NCBI GenBank assembly: GCA_036846645.1
Contig: DAIUBN010000021.1
Span: 1-24,662, forward strand
Length of the DNA: 24,662 bases
Direction of reading: 5' to 3'
From: JAAYUD01 sp036846645
GTDB lineage: Bacteria; Bacteroidota; Bacteroidia; Bacteroidales; Bacteroidaceae
The notes below the pieces were generated by a model. The model ran no database searches. It was not told the DNA's origin and saw only the letters and a list, made by a program, of their open reading frames with translations. How positions within the stretch are numbered: the stretch's first letter is position 1; the number at the start of each line of letters is the position of its first letter. This document shows, one piece after another, positions 23,998 through 24,662 of the stretch. The translations under genes and the position numbers were made by a program.

Positions 23998-24543
23998 ATG
24001 AAAAGAAAAGAAATCAACCCCTTTGAGTATGCTCCGCAAATACTCAGTGCCTTGAATAAGGGTGTACTGCTCACATCCAAAGCCGATGACAAAGTGAATA
24101 CGATGACAATTGGTTGGGGAACATTAGGTGTAGAATATAACGAACCGATTTTTATTTGTTTCGTTCGCGAAGGCAGGTTTACCCGTCAGTTGATTGATAA
24201 GAGTGGAGAGTTTACTGTTAATATTCCATTTGGTGAATACGACAAACATATTCTTGGTATTTGTGGCAATCGTCACGGCGACGAACATGACAAAATCGCC
24301 GAGGCTCATCTCACTCTCGTTGATGGCGAAGAGGTTTCTGTACCGGCAATCAAAGAACTGCCCTTAACATTGGAGTGCAAAGTGGTTTATCGTCAGCAGC
24401 AGGAACTAAAGAATATGGCACAAGATGATTATCATCAAGATTTCTTTCCACAAGATGTACCAAGTTCAAACTGTATGAGAAATAAAGATGCTCATGTAGC
24501 TTATTATGGTAAGATAGTCAAAGCGTATATTATTGAAGACTAA
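23998..24543 (+). CDS. Flavin reductase-like / FMN-binding split-barrel protein
   Basis: A 181-residue protein of the flavin reductase-like domain family, which bind FMN in a split beta-barrel dimer. The visible pattern is GVLLTSKADDKVNTMTIGWGTLGVEYNEPIFICFVREGRFTRQLI, then a SGEFTVNIP strand. This is the family's flavin-contact region, in which the loop after the second strand and the Thr/Arg at FTR usually meet the phosphate. Members reduce flavins with NAD(P)H or have unknown function; the substrate is not evident. The start is the first ATG after an AT-rich leader. It follows the TPR/HTH regulator in the same direction and ends at a terminator. Confidence 0.85.
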   Translation: MKRKEINPFEYAPQILSALNKGVLLTSKADDKVNTMTIGWGTLGVEYNEPIFICFVREGRFTRQLIDKSGEFTVNIPFGEYDKHILGICGNRHGDEHDKIAEAHLTLVDGEEVSVPAIKELPLTLECKVVYRQQQELKNMAQDDYHQDFFPQDVPSSNCMRNKDAHVAYYGKIVKAYIIED

Positions 24544-24563
24544 GTCTTTAAAATTATATTTTT

Positions 24564-24598
24564 CAGTGCAGGCTTTATGTCTGCACTGTTTCTATTTT
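24564..24598 (+). terminator. Terminator after the flavin-reductase-like gene
   Basis: CAGTGCAG (24564-24571) and CTGCACTG (24581-24588) form a perfect 8-bp stem with a nine-base loop. T-rich sequence TTTCTATTTT follows, 20 bases after the stop codon. Confidence 0.75.
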
Positions 24599-24662
24599 AA
24601 TAGATCATCTATTTCTTTAATTATTTGATTCGTGTTGGATGATCGAGGTGCTTGAGTCGAGA
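24592..24662 (-). CDS. C-terminal end of an unidentified minus-strand gene
   Basis: An open frame enters from the right edge and ends in TAG at 24594-24592. The 22 visible residues end in NQIIKEIDDLLK, which reads like a natural helical C-terminus. The other two minus-strand frames also close within this stretch. The gene would converge on the flavin-reductase gene, with the terminator hairpin between them. Too short for a family assignment, and chance openness over 69 bases is possible. Confidence 0.35.
   Translation of the reverse strand, partial: STQAPRSSNTNQIIKEIDDLLK

Noticed and set aside
1..24662. CRISPR arrays, insertion sequences, tRNA or rRNA genes, phage or integrase genes
   Set aside because: Reading through the window I saw no spaced direct repeats, transposase or integrase motifs, cloverleaf sequences or rRNA segments. 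No formal search was possible.

Overview
The window looks like chromosomal core from a member of the Bacteroidales (Bacteroides-like). The evidence is the AT-rich intergenic DNA, the scarcity of Shine-Dalgarno sequences, several promoter -7 boxes of the Bacteroides type (TAnnTTTG), and gene types typical of that group: split formiminotransferase and cyclodeaminase, a long-form urocanase, epimerase-type threonine dehydrogenase, DUF4301, and a TPR/membrane/HTH regulator. I see no mobile element, CRISPR array, rRNA or tRNA. Genus is not decided from sequence alone.

Layout. 1-926: the tail of an aquaporin with its own terminator, then a hemolysin III/PAQR-family membrane protein. 1313-8057: a five-gene histidine-utilisation operon in the order hutU, glutamate formimidoyltransferase, hutI, formimidotetrahydrofolate cyclodeaminase, hutH, closed by a terminator with a GNRA loop. 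It converts histidine to glutamate, ammonia and 5,10-methenyl-THF. 8104-10515: divergent tdh and kbl, which together turn threonine into glycine and acetyl-CoA. 10546-12946: a small Dabb protein, divergent from a udk-mltF pair (uridine kinase and lytic transglycosylase). 12951-15730: pncB and a DUF4301 protein on the minus strand. 15840-18053: a long RelA/SpoT homologue whose hydrolase site is degenerate. 18077-20930: an MgtA-type Mg2+ P-type ATPase behind a structured 5' leader. 21002-22548: a HAD phosphatase followed two bases later by panB. 22596-24598: a membrane-anchored TPR/HTH regulator and a flavin-reductase-like protein. The last 70 bases probably hold the C-terminus of a minus-strand gene.

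Most of this is conserved metabolism, and I found no convincing new multi-gene system. The points most worth following up are the hydrolase-dead RelA homologue that keeps a basic synthetase loop, the nested hairpin in front of mgtA, the nucleotidyltransferase-like motifs in DUF4301, the one-component TPR-TM-HTH regulator sharing a compact divergent promoter with the HAD-panB unit, and the paired-hairpin spacer inside the hut operon.
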